Source: Tetrapyrgos nigripes (lineage: Eukaryota; Basidiomycota; Agaricomycetes; Agaricales; Campanellaceae). From it: DNA of 64,000 nt. The stretch spans positions 744,001 to 808,000 of the forward strand of contig JAACJM010000020.1 of the NCBI GenBank assembly GCA_013368315.1, written 5' to 3'. Below, piece by piece: positions 46,307-57,100 of the stretch. The position numbers and the translations under genes are program-made. Numbering within the stretch: position 1 is the first letter of the stretch; each line of letters opens with the position of its first letter. Under the pieces are notes generated by a model. That model made no database searches. It worked only from the letters and a program-made list of their open reading frames with translations, and had not been told where the DNA came from.

Positions 46307-49297
46307 ATGTACAACTTGGTCAAGCGGCAGTTTCTCTCTCTGTCATCCCGCAAAACTGTTACTTATGGCCTGAATTCGTCTTCTCGCCTTGCTGGACAGT
46401 CCAGGCCTGTACATCGCCAGTTCAACACACTCCTTGCCTCTGGTTCTCTCCGTTCACGTTATGCTCAACCTTCTTCCGCAACTTTACGGAGAATACATGC
46501 CCGGGCTATCTCCTACTCGTCAATACCACGGTTTGTAGCCAGGGCTTTCCGTGTGCCCATTGCAGGTGCAGCTGTAGGGGCTGGTGGTCTAGGTTACGCA
46601 AACTACAAATTTGAAGGTATGTACACTTGTTATTTATCCAATTCCGAAACTGAAAGCATTCCAGAGTTCCGAAAGAGCACACAGTCATGGATGAATACCG
46701 TTCAAGACACCGCGACAGACTTGTTCGATTCGGCTTCAGATGGTATTAAATCTTTCCGGGGACGTGTGTCGGAGGTTCAGCTTCCCCAGTTTGAAGCACC
46801 CGAGTTCCTCAAGAATTTGTTCTCAGACCAGTCCGAAGGAAAGGGAGAGCAGCAGAACGAGGAGTCGGGAAGTGGCAATCAAGGGAAACGTCCTCCAACG
46901 GACGAGGCAGCGATTGCTGCTCTAGTCGCTGCTACAATGTCCTCACCTTCCGATTCCAAACCTGATTCACCCCAAGGAGATTTCGATGCCAAAGCGAGTG
47001 GGCTGATGAACTTGACGCGAAAGCTGATCGAAATACGAAGCATGTTGCTCAGTATAGATCAAAATGACGCGTTGAAGCTGCCTAGTATAGTAGTCATTGG
47101 CAGCCAGAGTTCGGGGAAGAGTTCTGTACTCGAAGCAATTGTGGGGCATGAGTTTCTACCGAAGTGCGTCTCTTTTCGCAAGTATTGCTTGCAGTCCTCG
47201 CTCACATTTCACAGAGGCAATAACATGGTTACCCGTCGGCCTATCGAGCTCACACTCGTGCACACTCCAACACCTCCTGGCGAAAAGCCTTCCGAGTATG
47301 GTGAATTCCCTGCGCTAGGACTCGGGAAGATAAAGGACTTTTCCGACATCCAACGAACCCTGACTGATCTTAACCTCGCCGTTCCTGCAAGCGAAGCAGT
47401 CTCCAACGACCCTATCGATCTACGAATATACTCGCCCTATGTCCCTGACCTCACTCTCATCGATTTGCCTGGTTACGTCCAAATTGCATCTATGGACCAG
47501 CCTGATTCGCTCAAGGAAAAAATATCATCGTTATGCGACAAATATATCAGGGAGCCCAACATCATCCTTGCTGTGTGCGCGGCCGATGTCGATCTTGCCA
47601 ACTCTCCTGCTCTTCGAGCGAGTCGCAGGGTGGATCCCCTTGGCTTGCGTACGATTGGTGTCGTAACGAAGATGGACTTGGTACCACCCGAGGAAGGGGC
47701 TGCTATCTTGGCGGGGAACCGATATCCTTTACACCTGGGCTATGTTGGGGTTGTCGCCAAAGCGTCTGGGAAGAAGCGAAACGAGTCGACAGGGGCCGTT
47801 GTGCAGCGTCAAGAAAACGATTTTTTCAGGTCGCATCGAGACGTTTTTGGAGCTTCCGGGACGTTGATGATTGGGACTGATACGCTTAGAAAGCGCTTAA
47901 TGGAGGTGCTAGAGTCTTCCATGGCCTCTTCGCTACATGGAATCACCAACGCCGTTCAGCTGGAGCTCGAGGAGGCAACTTACCAGTTCAAAGTGCAGTA
48001 CAATGATAGACGGATAACAGCAGAGTCTTACGTTGCAGAGACCATGGATGCGTTGAAGTTGAGGTTCAAGGAAGCGATGTCTCAGTTCAAGAAGCCCATC
48101 ATCCGAGAAAAGCTCAAGGCAATGTTGGATGACAAGGTCATGGACGTACTGGAACAGCTCTATTGGCTCGATAAACGCGCACCTGAGCTGGGAGAATTGG
48201 CGGCGGATGGTAGGCTAGGACCTGAGGATGTCGAAGCGTACTGGAAACACAAGCTTGATGCCGCATCATCATTGCTCACCAAATCGGGTGTAGGACGTGA
48301 TTCGACGTTGTTGGTCGCTGATGGATTGAGGGCGCTCATTGACTCGATTGCGAGCGCTGAACCCTTCAACTATCATCCTCGGGCTGCGGAGATGCTGGTC
48401 CAGTTTAGCCATATGATCCTACGAGATCGTATCGGCGTGGCCTCTGATCAGGTGGAGAACTGCATCAAGCCCTACAAGTACAAGAACGAGGTCGAGGTTG
48501 ACTCGCGTGAGTGGGAAGCTGGACGTGCTCGGGCCATCGATTTGTTCGAGAAGGAAATTGGAATGTGCGAGGCCAAATTGAAGGAGATTAGGAAAAAGGT
48601 CGGCGGAAGTCGACGGTTGGGTTCGTTGGTCAATTATGTGAAGAGCTTGGAGGAGCAGAAGAAGGAGAGAAATGCAAGGAGGTTGGCTGCTTCATTGACT
48701 GAAGGTGACGGAGAGCAGCAAGAAGAGGTGACGCCGGAATCCTATCGGTATCCTCCTGCTCAAATCCTGGATGCACGTCATGCAATACTGTACACGGATC
48801 GACTGGCCGTTCTGAGGCTGAGAACAGTAGCTTTGAAGTCCAAACGATGCAAAGCTGGGCCTGAGAATGATGTTTTTTGTCCCGAAGCCTTTTTGAACGT
48901 GGTGGCTGATAAACTGGCGTGGACATCGACAATGTTCATCAACATTGAACTGTTGGACCAATTCTTCTACCAGGTGAGCACAATTGCCTTTCTGTGACTG
49001 GCTTGTAGTTAACAGCGGTTACAGTTTCCTCGGGAAATTGACTCTCGGTTACTTTACGACCTAGACCGACGGGAGATTGTCGAATTCGCACGTGAAAATC
49101 CGGTAGTGAAAAAGCATTTGGATCTGCAGGAGCGAAAGGACAAGCTGGAGGAGGTAAGTCATGTATGGTTGACTCGGGCGGCGGACTGATACATGGGATT
49201 TTAGGTGATGAAACAGCTCACAAGTTTGTCGACGTTACGGTCTGATCCCCAGCCAGCACCGAGACGGAATAGAGGGCTGTTCAGTAGCATGTTCTAG
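46307..49297 (+). CDS. MGM1: Mitochondrial dynamin-like GTPase Mgm1/OPA1
   Basis: Five exons (46307-46616, 46665-47163, 47215-48973, 49025-49153, 49205-49297) give 929 residues. A basic N-terminus ([12 protein letters not shown]...) is a presequence. The hydrophobic segment [18 protein letters not shown] is the inner-membrane anchor, followed by a stretch suited to rhomboid cleavage. The GTPase has [14 protein letters not shown] (G1), TLIDLPG (G3) and VVTKMDL (G4). Middle and GED-type coils follow ([21 protein letters not shown]). The protein fuses inner membranes and shapes cristae. A short first-intron frame could be read through, but its removal gives the expected join FEEFRKST. Confidence 0.93.
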
Positions 49298-49437
49298 GAG
49301 ATACCATCTTTTACATTACTCGCACACTGATATTTTGGTTTATGGAAACATCACCACTCTGTAATATATAGATCCTTTTATTGCGGGAAAACTACAAACA
49401 TGAAATAATGATATTATAATAGGTGGATGATATAAGA

Positions 49438-50025
49438 TTAGAGTTTAGATTTCGTGGCCTGCGCGGGAGACACGTTAGAATAGAGCCTGAGACGAGTTGG
49501 AGAGCGAGTACCTTGAATACGCCGTCGAGTTTGGTAGCGAGCATGATGTTGCCCTTGGTCTTTATTTTGCCCGTCATGAAAGCCTTCTGGCCGTTGAGCT
49601 GGAGAAAAGGGAGTTTAGGAAGGGCGGCGAGACAAAGAAGTATTGTTGCTTACCTTTCCGGAAGCCAGTTGACCGAGAGTCTCGTCAGAGAGGGAGATGG
49701 TCACGTCTGCCTTTGGCTTGGCAGGGCCCTTGTACACCTCACCATTCTTTTTGAGGTCGATAGACCATATTGCCTCGGTGCCCTGGTCGTTCTTGACGTT
49801 GAGTTGGAAGATGCCGTTGACCTGGAGACGAGAATGAAGGGCGGAAAGCGGAGGCAGACGACTAAAGTACCTTTTTGAGTTGCTCTGCCTTCTCGGCGGG
49901 GGAGTAGTTTGTGAAGGCAGTACTAAGGGAAGAAATGAGGGCGGAGGACTGGGAGGCGGTGAGCTAGAGGAGAAGGGGACTGATGAGAGACATACCTGGA
50001 AGCCGTCGACTTTGAGATCTGACAT
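49438..50025 (-). CDS. SCP2 sterol-carrier domain protein with peroxisomal signal
   Basis: Five exons (50025-49996, 49948-49871, 49821-49654, 49598-49512, 49458-49438) give 127 residues. The SCP2 fold is recognisable: KVNGIFQLNVKNDQGTEAIWSIDLK, KGPAKPKADVTISLSDE, LGQLASGKLNGQKAFMTGKI and KGNIMLATKLDGVFK. The last exon of 21 bases supplies ATKSKL, a canonical SKL peroxisome signal. Stand-alone fungal SCP2 proteins bind fatty acyl-CoA/sterols in peroxisomes and assist beta-oxidation. Intron retention at 49459-49511 would replace SKL by a different tail. The first acceptor was chosen to give a 47-base intron, since an earlier AG would leave only 32 bases. Confidence 0.88.
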
Positions 50026-50118
50026 GGTGGTGGTAGAGAAGTGAAAGCTTTAGCTGTTTCACATGTTTAAATGGTGAATACGGCCGCTTGACTAGGACGC
50101 GTGATCACGTTCAGTTCC

Positions 50119-51237
50119 ATGAAGTACATCGAAGTACCCCCCCTTTCGCGTCTCGCCCAGTCTCTGTCCCACCAGGGCCCCGAATGCTCAGTCAACGTCC
50201 GCATCGAGGCCTACAGCTGCAAGAACATCAAGCGAGACAAGCGTCTTTTCAAGTCTCTCGAGGACGCTTACAAGGACGAGGTCTCCAATTCTCCTCCCTC
50301 CTGGCTCGCTCTCCAACAGGAGGCTGAGATCACCCCGTTTGGTCCTATCGACAATCATTCCTCCAGAAAGACTCTCTACCTTCTCATTTCCACTCTCAAC
50401 ATCGCTTTCCCAGACCACGACTTCTCGGACGTTCGTCCTGTCCATTTCAGCAAAGAACCCAGCGGTGCTGCCGTCCTGAACGCTCTTTCCACTACTCTTC
50501 TATCGCCGCACCGCGCAGGAATGAATGCACCCAGAACTTACTCATCCTATCCCTCCGCTCCAGTCGCACTCTTCCCTGATTCCCAACCAACGTCTTCCTC
50601 CCCACAATCATTCGATTCACCCAGAGCATCTCCGTACGCACCTCCTCCTATAGTCACAGGCACTCACCCTTCCATATACCGTCTCGTTGACGATGTCATT
50701 CGGCTTGAAGACTGCGAGGTTTATTCTTACTCTCCTGACCTCAACTCCGACCCACACGCAAATGACTACTCCGACGGCGAGGAAGAGGTCACTTCTGAAT
50801 CAGACGAACCTGTCGACTATTCCCCCGACGACGACGACGCTACTTTTGAGTTTGACGACTATGACGTCGACGAACATCAAAGTATACCTCATATATCCAG
50901 CTCTCGTCTCATACCTCCTCCTCCTAGTGCCGCCATTGCCTCCACACTCAACTTCTCCGGTCGTCGTCATCCTGGTGCGCTGCTCTGGTCCTCTCATTGG
51001 TTCTTCTTGAACCGGAAACAGAAACGTGTCCTTTTCATCTCCATTTGGGCTCGGTCCAAAGGAATCGGACGCACGTTGGCTTATGATGATTTAGACTATG
51101 GTGTACAGGACATGTATAGGGATTTTGAAGCTGATCTGGAAGAAGAGTCGTCTATAAGTAGATCCATGTCCGAGAGGTTTTTTGGATGGGAAGGAGATGT
51201 GGGTGCAGGTGCCAGGGCAATGGGTTTGACCTTTTGA
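50119..51237 (+). CDS. MAF1: Maf1, repressor of RNA polymerase III
   Basis: An intronless 372-residue gene. The N-terminus MKYIEVPPLSRLAQSL, IEAYSCKNIKRDKRLFKSLE, RKTLYLLISTLNIAFPDHDFSDVRPVHF and the later EDCEVYSYSPDLNSDP, RHPGALLWSSHWFFLNRKQKRVLFISIWA fit Maf1 boxes A, B and C. An acidic insertion (TSESDEPVDYSPDDDD) lies between B and C, as in yeast, and is longer than in human Maf1. Maf1 binds Pol III and Brf1 after starvation and shuts down tRNA/5S synthesis. The frame extends to an upstream ATG-less start at 50101, but the conserved start is at 50119. It lies next to SCP2, 93 bases away and divergent. Confidence 0.93.
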   Translation: MKYIEVPPLSRLAQSLSHQGPECSVNVRIEAYSCKNIKRDKRLFKSLEDAYKDEVSNSPPSWLALQQEAEITPFGPIDNHSSRKTLYLLISTLNIAFPDHDFSDVRPVHFSKEPSGAAVLNALSTTLLSPHRAGMNAPRTYSSYPSAPVALFPDSQPTSSSPQSFDSPRASPYAPPPIVTGTHPSIYRLVDDVIRLEDCEVYSYSPDLNSDPHANDYSDGEEEVTSESDEPVDYSPDDDDATFEFDDYDVDEHQSIPHISSSRLIPPPPSAAIASTLNFSGRRHPGALLWSSHWFFLNRKQKRVLFISIWARSKGIGRTLAYDDLDYGVQDMYRDFEADLEEESSISRSMSERFFGWEGDVGAGARAMGLTF

Positions 51238-51652
51238 CATACCCCTTCTTATCTTGTTCATTTGTTTTGCTTGATTCTTATTACTGCTTCGTCAGTACCC
51301 CGTATGTATTTCTAGTCCTGGACATTGAATTTCCTACCTTACGTGATCATATATCTGTTGTCTACCTCCTTTAGTGTATTTGTGTTAATACTATATGTAT
51401 GGATTTGAAGACAAGCTTCGCATCTATGGTCGCGGGAAGTTCACGGTTGAAATTTCCGCTACCGTTGGGTAGTGGGTCTTGGGGTAGCTTCCTATTTGTA
51501 GATTTTGTCCGAAAAAGAAAGAGAGATTTCAAGAGAATTTGCACGCTACAGTAGTCACCTAGTACATACCTTAGAGCCTTAGCTTTAATGTTCATGTGGA
51601 ATTCCCAAGGAAATCTCTAAAATACTGATATAAAGCAAATAAATTGATTTTC

Positions 51653-51785
51653 GAGAATGAAGTCTTCTCAACATAACACGGACCTCATGCATTCTGTCTG
51701 TTATGGGCAGGACGGGCGGAATAAATATTCCGAAGGTCTTCGGGATGATTATTTGACGTCGGTGTTGTCCAGAGGGAATATAAAT
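51653..51785 (+). repeat. Direct repeat copy A (133 bases)
   Basis: It begins GAGAATGAAGTCTTCTC and ends at AGAGGGAATATAAAT. A second copy lies about 740 bases to the right at 52391. Copy A retains CpG sites that are TpG or CpA in copy B. No terminal TG/CA or target duplication could be identified, so the repeat family is unknown. Confidence 0.7.
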
Positions 51786-51818
51786 ATGACAGCCCAAGAT
51801 TTATATTTCTCTGGACAA
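51765..51818. repeat. Inverted-repeat hairpin, ~20-base arms
   Basis: The arms TTGTCCAGAGGGAATATAAA and its near complement at 51799-51818 could form a stem of about 19 pairs with a 13-base loop. The left arm is the end of repeat copy A, and copy B lacks the right arm. Confidence 0.65.
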
Positions 51819-52390
51819 CAGACTGCACAAGGAATGTGAAATGCTGAGAGTAGTGAATAAACAACAGGCAATGTTGTTTGGACAAAGGGTAAATTTGAAA
51901 TGGAAAGAGTATAGAGTGTTTTGGGTGGGAAACATATGGAAAGCCAAGGAGAGGCTGTAAGAATTTTGTGGGAGAGAACAAAGGACTCAGAGAAAGGATG
52001 GTTGAGGGTACTAAGTGGCACATTGAAATTAATAAATGGTTAAATTTGAATGAAATTGAGGGGAAGAAAATGACAGTATTGAGTGTGGACAGTATCATTG
52101 AAAATTTGGAATGATTAAGAGGGTTTTCTTGAAAGGAATACACTAAAGAATAAGACTAAGTAGTAGAGATATTGACAAAGACAAAGAGTATTTATGGGAA
52201 GAAATGGAGGAGGAGTGAATTGGGGATGGTGGTGGGTCGAGAGAAAAGCTTCGGAAGAGGGAACAATATCCAAAGCTTGGACATGATGGAGAAGGTAGGA
52301 AGTCAAGAGCGCCCATGGTCACGTGTTCATGTTGTCAGATCTTATTCTCAAAAACTAATTCTCTTTCTGATGTCAGAGAATTTCACTTTT

Positions 52391-52521
52391 GAGAATGAAG
52401 TCTTCTCAACATAACACGGACCTCATGCATTGTCTGTTATGGGCGGGACAGGCAGAATAAATATTCTGAAGGCCTTCAGGATAATTATTTGATGTTGGTG
52501 TTGTCCAGAGGGAATACAAAT
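52391..52521 (+). repeat. Direct repeat copy B (131 bases)
   Basis: The copy of the repeat at 51653, differing by a two-base deletion and about eleven transitions, seven of them at CpG positions. Consistent with decay by cytosine deamination. Confidence 0.7.
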
Positions 52522-53638
52522 ACAACCTGAAGTGTGTTGTATGACTGAAGGACTAACCAATAGCCTGGAGACCAAAGGTCAAGCAGAGGCCTGAGGGACA
52601 GTATGAAAAGGTCACCAGAATATTGCCTTCTATGGACTACTTTGCAAAAATAATTGGCATAGGATATAATGTGCAAGACCATGGCTGAGTCACTGTGAAC
52701 ATCGGAGGAAAGACTGATGGAACTTAGAAGGGAAAAGTGTGGAAATGGTCATAGGTGTAGCTCTGTGATTTTATGTCAAACTTGGGGATGGGATTCATGA
52801 GAAACAATGCAGGCAATGTTGGTCTGAATGTAAGAGATATTGAGGAAGCCTAAGTAGGGTGATGAGTCTAAGTGGTGAGCATGCTGCAATGGAAATTCAA
52901 GCATGACTGGGACAGATGGGTGGAAAGACAGAAAAACTCTAGACGAGTTGATTTTTAGTCATGAAATGAATGCTGCAGTGCTGTATGGATCCTGTAAAGA
53001 ATTGTCTTAGGGGGTTAAGGCAGAGTTGGTGTTTGAGAGTAAATGTTGGCGTTCCTAATGTTCACACACAATAATTTTTTAAAAAAATGGTTGGTGGTTA
53101 TGAAAGCTCAGAGCCTAGGTGTCAAAAGGACGAAGCAGCAGCTCAAGACATAGTTCAGGATTGTTTGTAATGAGATAAGAAATGCTTGGCAATGATCATG
53201 GAGTTGAGACATGTCACTGGGGGAGAGGAAAATGGTGGCGTCATGTAGCATGAGAATATGAAGAACAGTCTTTATCACCATAGAGAAGGGAAGAAAACAG
53301 CTGAACTCATGGTAAGATGAGTGGTGTAGGAATTGTCAATGGTTTACAATTGTAAGGACAGAAAGTTTCAGTGCTATAATAGTATGATAAAGAAGTGGGA
53401 CAATCAAAACTGAATGGTTTAGGAAACAGTGGAATCAGGTAAAGAGAGACATGTTTGATACTGTGGCCACTGGCACAGGAAGGGGACATATTGTAAGGAG
53501 GCATAGTATAAAAGCAGTCACAGATTAGAGCAATCTGTGCTATATTGTAGAGAAAAACAGACAGTCAGTGTCACTGTCAAGGAAGATAATGATGATAGCA
53601 GAGCAACAGTTGATTACATTCTCAAAGGTACAGCATAA

Positions 53639-54033
53639 TGAAGCAGCAAATATTCAGCGTAGGGTGACCAGTCAGTAGAGCTCACCAAATAGAGGGCTGA
53701 GTAGAAAGCTAGTAGAGCTTAGATACGAGTTGCTTGTAGAGCAGATAGAACTGGATATTGTTCTGTAGTATCTACGATTTTACAGAGAGCTTTTATACTA
53801 GATAAAGAGCATGTAATTACTAATATCTACATTGTCCATGGACATACCTAGAGACTAAGAGGATATTGCCATTGGCCATATTGCTATCTACAGAGATATC
53901 ACTACATAGTAGAAGATAAGAGTAATGTCCGGAGAATGTCCTGAGGACTAGCATACTTATAGCTACGTAGAAGTTTCATAATAACTCCATATAGAATCAT
54001 AGTTACTATACATGGAAGGTATATATTTCAACA
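53639..54033 (-). repeat. 3' LTR of the copia element
   Basis: 395 bases. On the element strand it begins TGTTGAAATATATACC and ends GCTGCTTCA. Preceded by a polypurine tract. It differs from the other LTR at four sites. Confidence 0.93.
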
Positions 54034-54042
54034 CTCCCCCTC
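54034..54042 (-). other. Polypurine tract
   Basis: On the minus strand this reads GAGGGGGAG just before the 3' LTR, the normal site of plus-strand priming in LTR elements. Confidence 0.75.
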
Positions 54043-54181
54043 GCTTTAAATGCGGACTTAAGTGCAGCATTGTAAGCGCACATCAAGGATTAAATGATTC
54101 TTGTATGAGCATAAACATAATGGAATGCGAATAGTATCCACTCTGAAAATCTTGACGGTTGTTTCCAACCCATAAGTATAT

Positions 54182-57100
54182 TTAAGAATCAAAGAATAGT
54201 CCTAACTCATTTCGGAATTTAAGAAACTTAATGTGCCCAAGATTCTTCGTTAGAAGGTCTGCACGATTTTCGTTTCCAGGAGTAAAATAGAGTTGGATCT
54301 TTTTAGACTCTTGAATCAGTTCTCTTATAAAATGGTAACGTATATCAATATGCTTCGATCTTGATTCAGTGATAGGATTTTGACTAATAAAGATCGAGCC
54401 TTGATTGTCACCAACAATAGGAACATGATTCAATTTAAAACCGATTTCCTTTAATAGAGTTTTAATCCATAGAGCCTGTTTTCGCACATTCACAAAGTGC
54501 CATGTACTCGGCTTCAGTGGAGGACAATGCAACAGTTTTTTGTTTTCGACTTGACCAGCAGATTGAGCCCTGTGCAAGCTCAAATATAAAGCCAGTTTGT
54601 GAATGACGATTATCTCTATCTTGTGCCCAGTCACTATCACAAAAACCTATAAGACCACTAGATTTAGATCCATCATAGATGAGTCTATAATGTTTCGTAG
54701 AAAGCAAGTATCTTATAATGTACATGGCTTTCTTTAGATGGTCTGGCGAGGGATTTGCTGAGTATGTTGATAACTTGATAACAGCAAAAGCTATATCAGG
54801 TCGAGTACCAAGCATAAGATAAAGAATTGAGCCAATCACTTGTTGGAACAAAGTTCTAACTTTGGTATCAACATTTCCATCGTGTGCTAAAGGAATATAT
54901 GACTGTGGCATAGGCGTCGTTGCGTGCTTCATATTCTCAGCACCAAAACGTTTGATGACTTTATTTAAATAGTCTTCTTGATCGAGAGTAAGAATACTCT
55001 TCTTTCGATCACGTTTTATGCGCATGCCTAAAAATTCCTTTGCATCTCCGAGATCATGAGATTCCCATTTAGCCATGAATTGATTCATTAATCTGTTTAA
55101 TAATTTCAGATCTGAACCCATCCATAACGCATCGTCTACATATATGATGGCTATTATGGTTTTGCCATTCATACAGTAAATATATACGCCGGCATCTGAA
55201 TGTAAGCGCTTAAAGCCTAAAGATTGCATATACTTTGTGCATTCAGTCCACCAGGCTAAGCTTGCTTGTTTCAGACCATAAAGTGCCTTGCATAACCTCC
55301 AAACCTTGCTTCTGTCCTGACTAACAAAGCCATCAGGCTGCGTCATATAGATTTCTTCGTCAAGAAGTCCATAGAGAAAAGCACTTTTGACGTCTAGTGC
55401 CTTGATCTCCCAATTCTCTATAGCAGCAATGGCAAGTAACAGTCTAACCGTTTCGAAGCGGACTACTGGACTGAATACATTGTTATAATCAATTCCTTCT
55501 GTTTGGGAAAAACCCTTTGCAACGAGTCGTGCACGTTTTGTTTTGTTTGATTTAATATTGAATACCCAACGACATCTGACTGGTTTACGACCTTTGGGAA
55601 GATCTACCAATTCAAAGACATTTCGTTTTTTCAATTGATCAATCTCATACTGACAAGCTTCTTCCCATTGCTTTTTAAGATCCTTTGGAGCGTTCCTGAA
55701 ATCATTAGTTGATGTCCAGTGCTGCACGAAGGTCTTATTTTCCCAATAGTCTATCAGATCTTTTGTAACTTTATCTCTTTTATTTTTTGGATCTGGATTT
55801 CTATTGGTATCATGATGATATGGATATTCATCCACTAAAGCAATAGGAGTATTGTGAATAAAAAGAGGTGTCGCAGAGGAACTTCCTTCTTTTTTATCTA
55901 TAAACGCCTGTGATAAGAGATAATTTTGTAACCATACTCCCCCTTGTTGAACACGTTGTTCTAAAACATCTTGTTCAAGAAACTCCGCAATTTCTCCACT
56001 AGGTCCTGGTTCTGTTTCAGATTGATCTTCATTGTCACTCTCTTCTCTGACTTGAGAAGTCGATGGAGTGGGATCTGTTACAGTTTGCGAACCAGTAGCA
56101 CGAGATTGAGAACGAGTTACTCTCGGAGTTACTCTAGTCCATCCACCTCGTGGTATGTCTCTACTGTGTTGCATGTTCGGATCTGTAATTCTCCAATTTG
56201 GTCTAGATTGACGATCTGAAGATCTAGTCTGATTTGGATTAGGTTCTCTATTTATAAATCTACCAGTAGTTAAATCGACGTTTCGTGGATTAACTGGTTG
56301 AGGACCTTGTACAGGTACAGGATCAGCAGGTACTTGAGCAGGTGGTTCTGGTGCAGGTGGTGGAGTCGGTTCACGAGATTGTGTAGATTCTGTTTCGGAG
56401 TCATTTGGATCAGAAGGTTGGTGTGCACCAGGATCATGGTCTTCGGAACTAGCATCCGAACCATTTCCATCATCAATATCTTGATGATCACCATTACCTT
56501 CATCGGGTGGTGGACCCTGATCATCAAATTGATCTCGGAACAGGTCATCTAAATCGAGGGGTACTACAGGGTCAGGTGGGAGATTATTTGTACCCTGTTT
56601 GTGCAAACTGCGCATTAATTCAGAAGGTTGGACAGGTTTGGTGGATTTGTCGCTTTCTTCTGTTTCGGATGATAAGACTCGTGGAAACCATTTCTCAATG
56701 AAGAGTGCTTGTGGACTAACAAAGAGTGAATTGTCACGTCTCATGAATAACCAGGCTTTAGAACCTTTTTCATAACCAACAAAGATCATTAATTCCGATT
56801 TTGGGGAGAGTTTATTTACTCTTTTCTTTTCTGGGATGAATACATATGCAGCGCATCCCCAAGAACGGAAATAAGATACATCTGGTTTCTTTTTGTACCA
56901 CAATTCAAAAGGAGTCTTCCATTTGAGTCGTTTTGTTGGTGTGCGACATGCTACAAAAGTAGCTGTGGCAAGAGAAAATTCCCACCAAGAAGGAGGTCCA
57001 TTTGCATGATGGCGCATGGCTTCTGACTTCTCATTGAGTGTTCTAATTATTCTCTCGGCACGACCATTTTGTTGATGTATGTATGGGGCTGACATTTGTC

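Larger units (their letters stand above)
51238..53638. other. Gene-free, AT-rich and purine-rich repeat island
   Basis: No coding frame with family resemblance. From ~51.84 to ~53.6 kb the plus strand is about two thirds purine and poor in C, with few CG dinucleotides. It holds a direct-repeat pair and a near-palindromic hairpin. It is probably transposon-derived and decayed. Frames on the minus strand here (for example 51685-52143) are low-complexity products of the purine bias. Confidence 0.6.

Noticed and set aside
49964..49995. 32-base first intron in the SCP2 gene
   Set aside because: Too short for a fungal spliceosome. The next AG gives a 47-base intron in phase and a normal N-terminus.
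51685..52143. 152-codon minus-strand frame
   Set aside because: It is Phe/Leu/Ser-rich and comes from the purine bias of the plus strand.
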